Under the pieces are notes generated by a model. The model was not told the origin of the DNA. It searched no databases and worked only from the letters and a program-made list of their open reading frames with translations. Positions 36,891 to 47,163 of a DNA stretch of 64,000 bases are shown here, piece after piece. The DNA comes from Spongilla lacustris. Taxonomy: Eukaryota; Porifera; Demospongiae; Spongillida; Spongillidae. The translations under genes and the position numbers were made by a program. Numbering within the stretch: the stretch's first letter is position 1; the number at the start of each line of letters is the position of its first letter. The stretch is from the NCBI GenBank assembly GCA_949361645.1, contig OX442415.1, forward strand, positions 1,421,798 through 1,485,797. Direction: 5' to 3'.

Positions 36891-38685
36891 CCGTCGTCAC
36901 TGTACTAGCATAGATCTAGTAACCTTTCTCACGATCGTTGTATTCGCACCGCTCCAACTTCACGTCCGCCGATTGAAACTCTTATGATCTTGTCTTCAGT
37001 TGACGTCGCCATAAAGTTTATGTATACGCAGAAGATAACGAAATAGGGATCACAACTGCATGTGAGTGAGTCAGTCTGACCGGGAGATGGATTCACACGT
37101 ATCCAGCGCAGAGTAGGTGTGCCTATAAGTTATCGAAGTGTCAGCCCACAGGAAGTAGTTGCATATTCATGTAATTTGGTGCATGGAAGCGGGTCACGCA
37201 CGTACAACGGCGCGATTCGAGCGGGAAACTTGTACCAACTTAGCGCCGCTGTATCTCCTAAACAGATGGCATAAAAATTAACGAACAGAACAAATCGTTA
37301 GGTATAGGACCTCTCTACCTACAAACCGAATTTGAAGCGATTTGATTACTCCTACAGAAAGTTATGGCGGCTTTGAACCCACAGGGGTATCGGATGTTGC
37401 AATTCTGGCACGGAGCAAGTGAAAGAGCCCAAAAAACAGTTTACCATAGAGATATGATGTCGTATAAAGTGTTGTAAATAGGATGTTAATAGCGCTAACC
37501 ATTCGGAAGATATAGCGATTCATACTAGAAGCATTTTTATAACATTTTATATATTTATACGAGGGCTCATTTTGTCGGAAACTGTTTATACGTATACGTA
37601 CCTTTGTTATTGCAAATAATTGGCCGCCATCTTGTTCCTAACTTTGCGAAATTTTCTTCGCGTATGTCTGATGTAGCAACCTCCTGTTGGTTAACGGCGT
37701 GGCAATTATGGCAGTTGCTTAGTTACTTCCATAGTACGAAGGCTCCTCTTCGGCATTCTGCATTGACTTTTTGAAATTCACTCTCGTCTTGACGGTTTTG
37801 ACCGTTACTAAAAATGACACATCTTTTACGTATCAGAACACCCAGATCTAAGGTTCAGACCACTTAGAGAAGTATCTGGACTCATATTACTGTTTAGTAT
37901 CTTGTGTTTTACAAAGTTTCAAGACAATCTGACGATTCCAAACAATGTTATAACGCCCGACATTTGGTATACTATTCACATCTATTGATTTACATCGATT
38001 ATTTAACTTGTTTAGTTGTTACACTTGCGTATTGATTAACTAGTATTTTGTTCTTTATTTCAGTAGAGGACCCAAGGCATGAGGCACTGGTGACATCACA
38101 AAAGACGGATGTTAAAAAACAATAGTAGCGCTGCGCCTGCGAAGTGTGCAAAGCGGTTTTATTGTTCTGAGCAATGGTGCACTCTTATAGTTATGAGTTT
38201 AATCCTTTCATAAAGGCATTCAATAGAAGAACCCATTTTTTCTTGTCACAGAAAGTTCAAACAGTATTATGTTGCTAATTTCATGCGATTTCTCAATACG
38301 CAGAAAGGTCGCACGGCTCTCATTGAGGTCCGTGACAAAAATTAACGATAATTTTTGCTCTTCAAAAGACGATAACTTTTTAAGTATTAAACATCTGCGC
38401 TAGGTTTGAGATAAAGTACGCTCTTTTCGACGGTGGTATTTTATTTCTATTGGCTGGATTTGAATTTTTTTGTAACATCCCTGTATGTATAACGTACGCG
38501 CATGCGCATAGTGACATCTAGAACGTTGGTTACGTAGCGACAGGTCAGACTAGAAAGTATTGGACTCTTGTATTCATTGTTGCCATCAAGACCTTTACAT
38601 CCCTATTTGTTATGACGTTATACGCCCACATATTATTATGACCAGTGTTTACATGTATTTGTTTATATGCCCCGCCCACAATCTA
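36891..38685. other. Upstream region of the ankyrin gene, no exon assigned
   Basis: This 1.8-kb stretch is unique-looking and less repetitive than its surroundings. I could not support an exon in it. It precedes the plus-strand ankyrin gene and presumably carries its promoter or a 5' noncoding exon. Confidence 0.4.
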
Positions 38686-39984
38686 ATGGCTGAGCACTCA
38701 ACTCGTACTGGCACCGAGCGATATGGTGGGAGGGGGTATATCGTGAACTATGTTAGTCCCAGTGGAACAACCGTCTCCGTACCAGCCAGTATGGATCCCT
38801 ACCAAAGCCTTGGCGTGCACAACCGTTCATCGATAAGTGTAATCAAGAATCGCTTCAGGCAACGTCTGAATACAGTGGACCGACGCGAGAGGGTAGTGGC
38901 GTCCTTGTCATACTACATGATAATGTCCAAAATTGACACAGGGCTGTTTCGCAAGAATGGCCAACGGTACAGAATCGCCAATGCAGATATTTTTCTGTTT
39001 GCAGTTGTTGGAGACACGAAGAAGCTAATGGATGCCATTTCGAGGGACAGATTGCTTCTCACTCTTGAAGATGAGCACCAACATACCGTTCTATACATTG
39101 CTGCTAGGTCTGGTTACCATGACACTACGCTGGCTTTGATCAAAGCAGGTGCACCTGTGAATCACCAGCAAGTGAACGGAAGTACACCATTACATGCTGC
39201 ATCATTCTACGGACAACCCGATATTGTTGAGATGCTGTTAGAGTACGGTGCCAACCCAGCAATAAAGAACAGGTTTGGCAGCACACCTGCTGAGGAGGCA
39301 TACGACGAGAACATAAAGGATCTGTTTGATCACTACAATGAGGACAACCTGTTGAAGATAATGATGACCAGCACAGATGTGCTTCGGGTTCAAAAGATAG
39401 AGCATGATGGTGAACTGATAGCCACACAGGTTCACAGAAAAATAGATGATGAAATATGGGGAACCATTTCAAGCTGGGAAGTAGGATGGCATGGCACTAA
39501 GGCCAAGCATCTTCCTTCCATCTTCAAGCATGGCCTCAAACCAAGTGGGACCACACTTCCAGGTGGGGTATTGATTAAGCCCCCTCCTGGGCATATTGAT
39601 ATGATGGCATCGTATAAAGGAATCAATAAATGGGCACAAGCTATATTTGTGTCCCCAAGTATCCTGTATGCCAGTCATGGGGCCTATGCAGAGGAGGTAA
39701 TGTCACAGAACAAGAGGTGGTGTGTTCTGGTTATGGCACGTGTGAAGCCTGGGTGCTATACTGCTCACCCTCCAACTACATCACCACCACACATAGCTGT
39801 CAAAGACGAGCCACAGGATTCTGAGTTCCGTGTTTCTGTTCCTGGGGCTGAAAATCCCATATTTAGGGTACAGTCTGAAAGCAATGTAGTTGTGACATCA
39901 GCTATATATATTTTAATGTCATTTCTTGAGAAATTTGAGTCCATTGATCTAGATTATAATGAACTAGAGAAGCTTTTTTTGTAG
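38686..39984 (+). CDS. Ankyrin-repeat protein with J-like N-terminus and possible ADP-ribosyltransferase-like C-terminus
   Basis: A single-exon frame of 432 codons from the ATG at 38686; an in-frame ATG at 38560 would add 42 residues that look like leader sequence. First comes a segment resembling a DnaJ domain without HPD (MDPYQSLGVHNRSS, VIKNRFRQRLN). Next are two or three ankyrin repeats (HTVLYIAARSGYHDTTLALI, GSTPLHAASFYGQPDIVEML). The C-terminal 170 residues start GWHGTKAKHLPSIFKHGLKP and include GHIDMMASYK, AIFVSPSILYASHGAYAEEV and NVVVTSAIYI. The WHGT...HGL...FVSPS.LYAS layout recalls PARP-type ADP-ribosyltransferase folds (His in WHGT, Tyr after FVSPS), but I am not sure, and a catalytic Glu is not obvious. 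The end VDYNELEKLF-like tail is unremarkable. No close neighbour in function. Confidence 0.75.
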   Translation: MAEHSTRTGTERYGGRGYIVNYVSPSGTTVSVPASMDPYQSLGVHNRSSISVIKNRFRQRLNTVDRRERVVASLSYYMIMSKIDTGLFRKNGQRYRIANADIFLFAVVGDTKKLMDAISRDRLLLTLEDEHQHTVLYIAARSGYHDTTLALIKAGAPVNHQQVNGSTPLHAASFYGQPDIVEMLLEYGANPAIKNRFGSTPAEEAYDENIKDLFDHYNEDNLLKIMMTSTDVLRVQKIEHDGELIATQVHRKIDDEIWGTISSWEVGWHGTKAKHLPSIFKHGLKPSGTTLPGGVLIKPPPGHIDMMASYKGINKWAQAIFVSPSILYASHGAYAEEVMSQNKRWCVLVMARVKPGCYTAHPPTTSPPHIAVKDEPQDSEFRVSVPGAENPIFRVQSESNVVVTSAIYILMSFLEKFESIDLDYNELEKLFL

Positions 39985-40364
39985 TTATTGAATTTTAGAA
40001 GTGTATCTCAGTTATATATGCCAATTGCATAATCATGATTAATTGTTACATCTGTTGGGTCCTCTTGCCCTGGTACATGTATTGCCTGCATGCATTATGC
40101 TAGAGCCTGATGGGAGAGTCAGTGTGAACACTGATGTAATATATATAACTGACTCGTGCATTCAGAAAGGACTCAATTGGAGCTGACAGACAGCTGTAAA
40201 TGGACGTTTGACATACGTGTAATACTAATCTTGTCTCAGTGTGTCATTACATCTGCAGTATAATACATAGTGTATTGTTAGATGAAATATAATTCACAAT
40301 CCACTCTTCGACCTCTGATAATTGCATACCCCGGTAATTATGATTAATTGTTACATCTGTTGGG
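39985..40364. other. 3' flank with copy of the death-gene-associated AT-rich block
   Basis: It contains two copies of attaattgttacatctgttg (near 40038 and 40345) and a stretch like 28040-28140 (tgcagtataatacatagtg). It links the ankyrin gene directly to the next 39-bp minisatellite. Confidence 0.6.
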
Positions 40365-40990
40365 TGATCACCTAGATGAGGGTGCTGTGACGTCACCCCA
40401 GTGGATCACCTCGGTGAGGGTGCATGCAGGTGAGGTCACCCCAGTGGATCACCTAGATGAGGGTGCAGGTGAGGTCACCCCAGTGGATCACCTCGGTGAG
40501 GGTGCAGGTGAGGTCACCCCAGTGGATCACCTCGGTCAGGGTGCAGGTGAGGTCACCCCAGTGGATCACCTCGGTCAGGGTGCAGGTGAGGTCACCCCAG
40601 TGGATCACCTGGATGAGGGTGCAGGTGAGGTCACCCCAGTGGATCACCTGGATGAGGGTGCAGGTGAGGTCACCCCAGTGAATCACCTCGGTCAGGGTGC
40701 AGGTGAGGTCACCCCAGTGGATCACTGGGATGAGGGTGCAGGTGAGGTCACCCCAGTGGACCACCTGGGTGAGGGTGCAGGTGAGGTCACCCCAGTGGAT
40801 CACCTAGATGAGGGTGCAGGTGAGATCACCCCAGTGGATCACCTAGATGAGGGTGCAGGTGAGGTCACCCCAGTGGATCACCTAGATGAGGGTGCAGGTG
40901 AGGTCACCCCAGTGGATCACCTAGATGAGGGTGCAGGTGAGGTCACCCCGCGCCAGTGAATCACCTAGATGAGGGTGCAGGTGAGGTCAG
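40365..40990. repeat. 39-bp minisatellite, short array (about 16 units)
   Basis: Same unit as 28495-30175, with more cctcggt variants. It ends in the same cgcgccagtgaatcacctag junction and then passes into the MGAT2 3' flank, exactly as in the duplicate. Confidence 0.95.
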
Positions 40991-41138
40991 TGGATCAGTT
41001 GGCCATCTAAAGCATTGCTAGTCAGCACATGTAGGTCATAATTTTTCATGGCTTCATGCATTAGCTTTACATGTAGTATGCAATTGAATGTGTAGTAATG
41101 ACTTGATTATTACAAACAAATAATGTATTAACATTTCA

Positions 41139-41367
41139 TTAGCTGGAGCCCTTCTTGGAGTAGGACAAGCAGAGGGTGTGGTCTCTGACATCACCCCACC
41201 CCCCATAATTCATGCCCAGACTGGCGGGGGGCATGTTGGGGTTATTGGAGAGGTCCAGTGAACTGGGGAAGAGGTAGGTCTTCTGGGAGTCAAGGTGACT
41301 GCGCACAGTGTGTGCTGCATCATCTGGTCTGCAGGAGGTACCAGAGTGGTGTACTCCCCCACTGGAT

Positions 41368-41399
<32 letters not shown>

Positions 41400-41863
41400 A
41401 TAAAATATATACAGGTATCTATGAGGTCATTAAACTATGGCAACAGGATGGCATAAATGTGCAATTACATGTACTGTAAAGTCCAACTTACAAGCCCTCC
41501 CTTCACCAACCAAAGAAATAAATGGCTCCTGTTAAATTTATAATTGTGCTTTAACTTGTTTTGCAGTGAGCCAGCCACATGTCTTGAATATTGAATATTA
41601 AAATATAGTTATTACCAACTACCAAACCAACTAGATGTTGCACACAGTAGCCTACTTTGCAGCAAACCTCCTACCATGTACACATGCACACACACACACA
41701 CACACACATGCGCACACACACACGCACACAAATGCACACACACACATGCACACACACACATGCGCACACACACACGCACACAAATGCACACACACACATG
41801 CACACACACACATGCACACACACAGACACACACACACACACGCACACACACACACACACGCAC

Positions 41864-41912
<49 letters not shown>

Positions 41913-43173
41913 GACACACACACACATATCATGACCCTATACATACCATGACCCTATATGGAACACTCTGGGTGCTCTCATCACCATGACTTTTATGTTA
42001 CGCTTCAGACAGGAATAGCCCAGTGATTGAAGGGTCCAATCCCAATTGTAGTCGTCATGGGTACAGAAGTCCTGGTGGGCATTAAATAAAAGAATGTTTA
42101 GCACCGGTCTCCTGTACCTCAGCACAGCCCCTCAGTCTGTTCCACGTGTGCCTGTCCATACCAAACCCCATGTTGTTCCTGCCCGCATTCCACGCTTCCG
42201 TAGAGACCTGGGGAGGAGGTAATTCTAATCAATACATGCCACACACTCCTCCATCCTTTTCCATCCTCCCCCACATTTCACCTTATCACTGATGCCCTGA
42301 TAGCTTCCAAAGGAGTAGGTCCCCAGGTTAATGAGGTCACAATCTTCACAATGCCTGGGAATCATCATGCAGGTCAACTAGGATGTAGCCACACCCCTCA
42401 ACCCACTGAAGTTTAGCAAAATCATCAAAGTTGCCTCATTAAGCACTCACTAGGAGTTAGCCATACATGAGTGGGGGGCCCGGAAGGGGGCCTGGGGGAA
42501 AGGGGGCAGACTTCGAGAAGGGTGGGGGGAGGGGGCAGAAAAGGTTCAATTTGCATTAGGTCCATACTAATTTAAGGCAAGCATACATTGCATGCAACTC
42601 AAATGAATAATGGGTATAAGTTCAGTGTACTGATAGGAAGTCACCTCTGCCCCTCAAAGTATATTCATTTAGGCTGTGGGACTTTATTACAGCTATCATA
42701 ACAACTGTTGCAATAGTAGCAGTTATGATAGCTGTTATGATGGTGGTTATGGCAACCCTTACCCTGGTACATGTAAACTCTACCTAATCAACTGATCCTG
42801 AATTGCTTCATGAAGATATTCTAACTATAACTATAGCCATTCAACAACCCCAATGGGTACAACACTTACACATTCTTAAGTTGGATAAGTTTTTTGGTCA
42901 CATCGACAAAGTCAGGTGACAGGAAGTGATCCTCTTCCAGGAATATCACGTGGCCATTGAAACCATACGTGGAGGTCAGGTGATCAAACACTGTGTTGAT
43001 CTGCAGAACGATTCATGAACACGAGGAAACCACACCCCCACACACAGTAGTGTATCATTCAGTGTCAGCCCATGACAGCAGTGTGCTCATGTATCATATA
43101 CAAGTGCATAGCAACATAGGATGTAAGGAAACAGTGATCAAATAGTTACAATCAACAATGTTTTAGAAGTGTT

Positions 43174-43220
<47 letters not shown>

Positions 43221-43551
43221 AGCCCATGCAGCTAGAAACTGTTACAAAATGGCACATGTCCAATGATGACATCACTGTTCCTTCTCTAGTGTACCTACAA
43301 TGCCACAATGTCACAGACACCCACAAAGCATACATGTATATACCAGTACTCTCCTTACGTCCTCCCACTCCTCCCTCTCCTCCCTCCTCTCACCTTCCAC
43401 CACCAGTGATGCTTGATGGCTGTGAAGTGAGCTTCTCTGTAGTGGCCATACGAGTCCGGATGAAGAGCATTGGTGCAGTTGATGGCTACAGCTCTGTGTG
43501 TGGTGTGTGTGTGTGCATGTGCGTGTGTGTGTGTGTGTGTGCGTGTGTGTG

Positions 43552-43583
<32 letters not shown>

Positions 43584-43837
43584 CATGTGTATATGTATGT
43601 GTTGTGTGTGCATGTACATGTGTGTGCATGTACATGTGTGTACATGTGTGTATGTGTGTATGTGTGCATTTGTGCATGTGTGTGCATTTGTGTGTTGTGG
43701 ATGGTACCAGGCATACAAGTCACTTCCACATACCTTGACTTGGAGATATCTCGAGGGCAGTCGTTTTTTGACGGACCAGGGAAGGAGTCGGGGAACAGTT
43801 GTGCAGAGAAAGGGTAGAAGATCTGAAGTACCTTTGA

Positions 43838-43890
<53 letters not shown>

Positions 43891-44844
43891 TACCCATGTG
43901 TATGTGATGCATGTGTACATGTGTGATAACAATGCAATAGAATAGAATGCTATCATTTACCCCATTTACACCTACAAGTCACAATGAAAGTTATGTCACA
44001 TTTACATGCTGCACATGGTAACTAGGCACTGAAAAAGCAATTCCTTTTCTCCCAGTGTGCATGGTCATGTGGACACCATGTCCATGGTGATATATACATT
44101 GTGCACACACTTATGTGTCTGTGTATATATCACCATGGTGTCCACATATCATGACCATGCACACTGGGAGAAAAGGAATTGCTTTTTTTATGGGCAATGA
44201 GAGCGCTCAGAACTCTTTGCCCATAAGCGCAAGTTCTTTCAAAAGTAGATGCGTAAACTTACTTTGCAAAACGTAATCTCCTGCACAGCTCCGTTTATCC
44301 CCTCGTCGTAGTAGTCGTGGCTCAGTATGAGGAGGACGTTCTCGACGCCCTTGGCCTCCTGGAGGGACCTGAGGAGATGCCGCAGGTACTCCAGCCGCTT
44401 GTGCACCTGTACGAGGATCACGAGACCATCGTCCGTAAGAGGCGGGAACTTAGCCGCGTTCAGAACCGTCTCTTTGGCGTTCAGTTCTGATATCGTCCTT
44501 CGTAACTGCACGAGCGGGTCGTTTTCGGCTTTGGCAGTGGAAGGGGAGGGCTTGACTACCCGAATTGTTCTTACGGAACCTGTAGTCGCTGTTGTTAGAT
44601 GGCGAACGGCTGCCGTTGTGACGTCCACATCTTCCCCGTGGTGGCTATCCTGAAGGCCCTTGCTGACTAGCGACTTCGCTGATCTCTTCTCGAGCGATAC
44701 AGCTGTCCATAGCACGTAGACAACGACAAGCGAGAGGGTTACAAGAACTATCTTGCGAGAGTGCCTGACACAGTTCATGCTAGGGCGGGGAACGAGGGAG
44801 GTCAGGTGAACTCGTAGGGCTGACATTTGGCTTGGCTGTTTCAT
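41139..44844 (-). CDS. MGAT2: MGAT2, alpha-1,6-mannosyl-glycoprotein 2-beta-N-acetylglucosaminyltransferase
   Basis: The enzyme (GnT-II) adds GlcNAc to the alpha-1,6 mannose arm of N-glycans in the Golgi, committing them to complex type. Eight minus-strand exons: 44844-44263, 43831-43734, 43493-43394, 43000-42870, 42354-42282, 42207-42118, 42071-41947 and 41361-41139. They sum to 1422 nt, an uninterrupted 473-residue protein (human MGAT2 is 447). It has a type II anchor ([20 protein letters not shown]), a stem, [20 protein letters not shown], then [27 protein letters not shown], the metal-binding region [36 protein letters not shown] and [13 protein letters not shown] near the end. The true start may be the Met at 44778. 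SNU13 ends 39 bp upstream on the same strand. Exons 2 and 3 have CA repeats at their acceptors. Confidence 0.93.
41686..41930. repeat. (CA)n microsatellite in MGAT2 intron 7
   Basis: CA repeats with catg and cgca interruptions, starting about 15 bp beyond the exon-7 donor on the coding strand (where it reads as GT). Confidence 0.95.
43175..43216. repeat. (CA)n microsatellite in MGAT2 intron 3
   Basis: About 20 CA dinucleotides; only about 7 in the duplicate copy at 32284. Confidence 0.95.
43495..43890. repeat. GT microsatellites flanking MGAT2 exon 2
   Basis: 43495-43700 lies directly 5' of exon 3 on the coding strand and 43839-43887 directly 5' of exon 2. Exon 2 (43831-43734) lies between them. 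Confidence 0.95.
44032..44189. mobile_element. Foldback (MITE-like) hairpin in MGAT2 intron 1
   Basis: Same inverted-repeat hairpin as 33136-33289, with a few base changes (an extra accatgtcc). It sits 74 bp from MGAT2 exon 1. Confidence 0.9.
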
Positions 44845-44883
44845 ATCATTTCATATCACATTGAATTGACGAACGGAACTACA

Positions 44884-45511
44884 TTATATGAGCAGTTTCT
44901 CAATGGACTGCTGGAGTGACGTGATTTGAGGTTTAAGTTGACTTCCCTCGTTGATGGTGACGCTGCAAGCGATGACGGGACGTGATACTCCACACGCGCG
45001 TCCTAGCGCTGTGTGTGGAAAGCAGTAGGTGAATGACAACAAAAAGAAAGCCAACTTACCCGTTTTGGATGGTACGAACACGTACGGTACATTCTAATGG
45101 GAAACACAAGCGTAGTGAACGAACTTGGGTGGTAAAATGCAATTGGTAAGTTCGAACCTTGTCTTCGCACAACAGAGGTAAATGGAGAAGTATTTCGAGT
45201 GGTTCGGTATCGGCCGCCATAACAATGAACTCCGCAATACCTCTGTTGAGAGCCTTAGTCGCTAAGGGCAGCAAGAGAGCGTGATTAGCTACCAAAAGGC
45301 AGAGGTACCTGACCCCACCGCACACCCTACCTTCGTTGGCGCCCTTCTTCAGCTGCTTGTAGTTCGTGGCCTGCTGCACGAGGTCCAGGATATTCACCAC
45401 CAGTTGGGCATCGGCCAGGGGGTAAGCCTTTGGGTTTATCACATCTGTGGACTGCGCGCCAACACATCACCAATGTCGTCATAGTGGAGTCAAGTTGTAA
45501 TGGCTTACCAT
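44884..45511 (-). CDS. SNU13: SNU13 / NHP2L1 (15.5K) RNA-binding protein
   Basis: This L7Ae-family protein binds kink-turns in U4 snRNA and box C/D snoRNAs, so it acts in the spliceosome and in rRNA modification. Five minus-strand coding exons: 45511-45509 (only the ATG), 45451-45331, 45261-45158, 45093-45060 and 45008-44884. They total 387 nt and encode 128 residues, the length of human SNU13. Diagnostic stretches are [86 protein letters not shown] and [11 protein letters not shown]. The exon-3 donor (aag|gttcga) is weak but phase-correct. The gene is complete and looks functional. MGAT2 begins 39 bp downstream on the same strand, so shared transcription is possible. Confidence 0.95.
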
Positions 45512-45884
45512 TTCTCTCCTCTCTGCTACAATCGCTTCACCGAGGTTTATTATCGGGTAACACGTGCACGTGTATGCTGCCCTTTACGCGTAATTAAGAG
45601 TCGATTACCTCGTACCCGTGCTTGGTCTGGTCGTGTGAAGCAGGGTCTGGGCCGAGAGTAGTAATTTTACAACATTGTTGGACTGCAGCAGTGCCGATGT
45701 CAATATTCACGTGCAGTTAATTGTCATGCACTTGAATCCGATGGAAGGCAGCTCGAATGAGAACAAAAGTTAACAATTTCTATACCATGTAGTCTCGTTG
45801 CCAGAACATAACATGAAGCGTGTATGCAATGATGCATGTAATTCCTTTTGCGAGTTTACGTTCTGCGTACCCGCGTGGCACCAC

Positions 45885-46340
45885 TTTTTAATTCATCCGC
45901 TGCTGGGGTCCGAGTACGAAACAGCTAAATTATGGAAATCGTCGTAGCAGCCTCGAATATGCAACTTCCGTGGTCATTTGTATATATGTATTAATATAAT
46001 AAGGTCACAGTACAGTACAGACCACGGAACAAATTAACCAATGAGTCCAGCTGGTAAGCAACGTTAACGCCGCGGTGCGAAGAGATAATTTATTTATTTT
46101 TACTACTGAAAAAAGTGCATAGTTGCACAAAACATACATTTACACGTACTATAGAAAATAGCTGGACTTTATTTTCTTTCAAAACGTTTGCTCCATTCAC
46201 TGGATCTAACTTTAAGGGTCTGTCCTGTATTGGACGAGACGAAAAAAAATATTACTTCTGCACATGATGCAAGTGCATGCATACATGGTTCTCCTCATTC
46301 CCCTTTCTCCCTCTTAGTATTTCATGTATCTGTTGGTCTA
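45885..46340 (+). repeat. Segmental duplication (partner about 58196-58743)
   Basis: From aattcatccgctgctggggt to the (CCCT)n tract, this matches 58196-58743 in the same orientation, including gaaaatagctggactttatt and cacatgatgcaagtgcatgc. Both copies start inside a possible terminal coding piece (IIHPLLGSEYETAKL then a stop). The gene that piece came from is not recognised. Confidence 0.85.
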
Positions 46341-46800
46341 CTCCCTCCCTCCCTCCCTCCCTCCCTCCCTCCCTCCCTCCCTCCCTCCCTCCCTCCCTCC
46401 CTCCCTCCCTCCCTCCCTCCCTCCCTCCCTCCCTCCCTCCCTCCCTCCCTCCCTCCCTCCCTCCCTCCCTCCCTCCCTCCCTCCCTCCCTCCCTCCCTCC
46501 CTCCCTCCCTCCCTCCCTCCCTCCCTCCCTCCCTCCCTCCCTCCCTCCCTCCCTCCCTCCCTCCCTCCCTCCCTCCCTCCCTCCCTCCCTCCCTCCCTCC
46601 CTCCCTCCCTCCCTCCCTCCCTCCCTCCCTCCCTCCCTCCCTCCCTCCCTCCCTCCCTCCCTCCCTCCCTCCCTCCCTCCCTCCCTCCCTCCCTCCCTCC
46701 CTCCCTCCCTCCCTCCCTCCCTCCCTCCCTCCCTCCCTCCCTCCCTCCCTCCCTCCCTCCCTCCCTCCCTCCCTCCCTCCATCCCTCCCTCCCTCCCTCC
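46341..46800. repeat. (CCCT)n microsatellite, about 460 bp
   Basis: More than 110 nearly perfect ccct units with a single cat interruption near 46781. It creates long SLPP and REGG reading frames on both strands that are not genes. The strong strand asymmetry could allow non-B DNA. Confidence 0.98.
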
Positions 46801-46976
46801 CAATGTAAGGTTCCAGGTGATCCACTAGGGAGACCCTCCCTCCCTCCCTCCCAATGCAAGGTTCCAGGTGATCCACTGGGGAGACCTCACCAGCACCCTC
46901 ATCTAGGTGATCCACTGGGGTGACCTCACCTGCACCCTCATCAGGTGATCCACTGGGGTGACCTCATCTAGGTGAT
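46801..46976. repeat. Inverted remnants of the 39-bp minisatellite
   Basis: After the (CCCT)n come two units with aggttccaggtgatccacta ggg, then three units in reverse orientation to the arrays at 28.5 and 40.4 kb (ctcatctaggtgatccactg). The sequence then enters the same AT-rich flank found beside copy G3. Confidence 0.85.
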
Positions 46977-47163
46977 CACCCAATGCAACAGATGTAACAA
47001 TTAATCATAATTATGCAATTATCGTAGGTCAAAGAGAGGATTGTCAATAAAGCATTGTGAATTATATTACATCTTACAATACAGTATGTCATTTACAGCT
47101 TAATTCATGGGTCAGATATAAGTATGCATGTGAGGTCACTGTGATTGTACATTGTTCACAGCT

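Noticed and set aside
46188..46923. Long SLPPSLPP and REGGREGG frames on both strands
   Set aside because: They are translations of the (CCCT)n microsatellite. The same applies at 58673-59409, except for the death-domain part.
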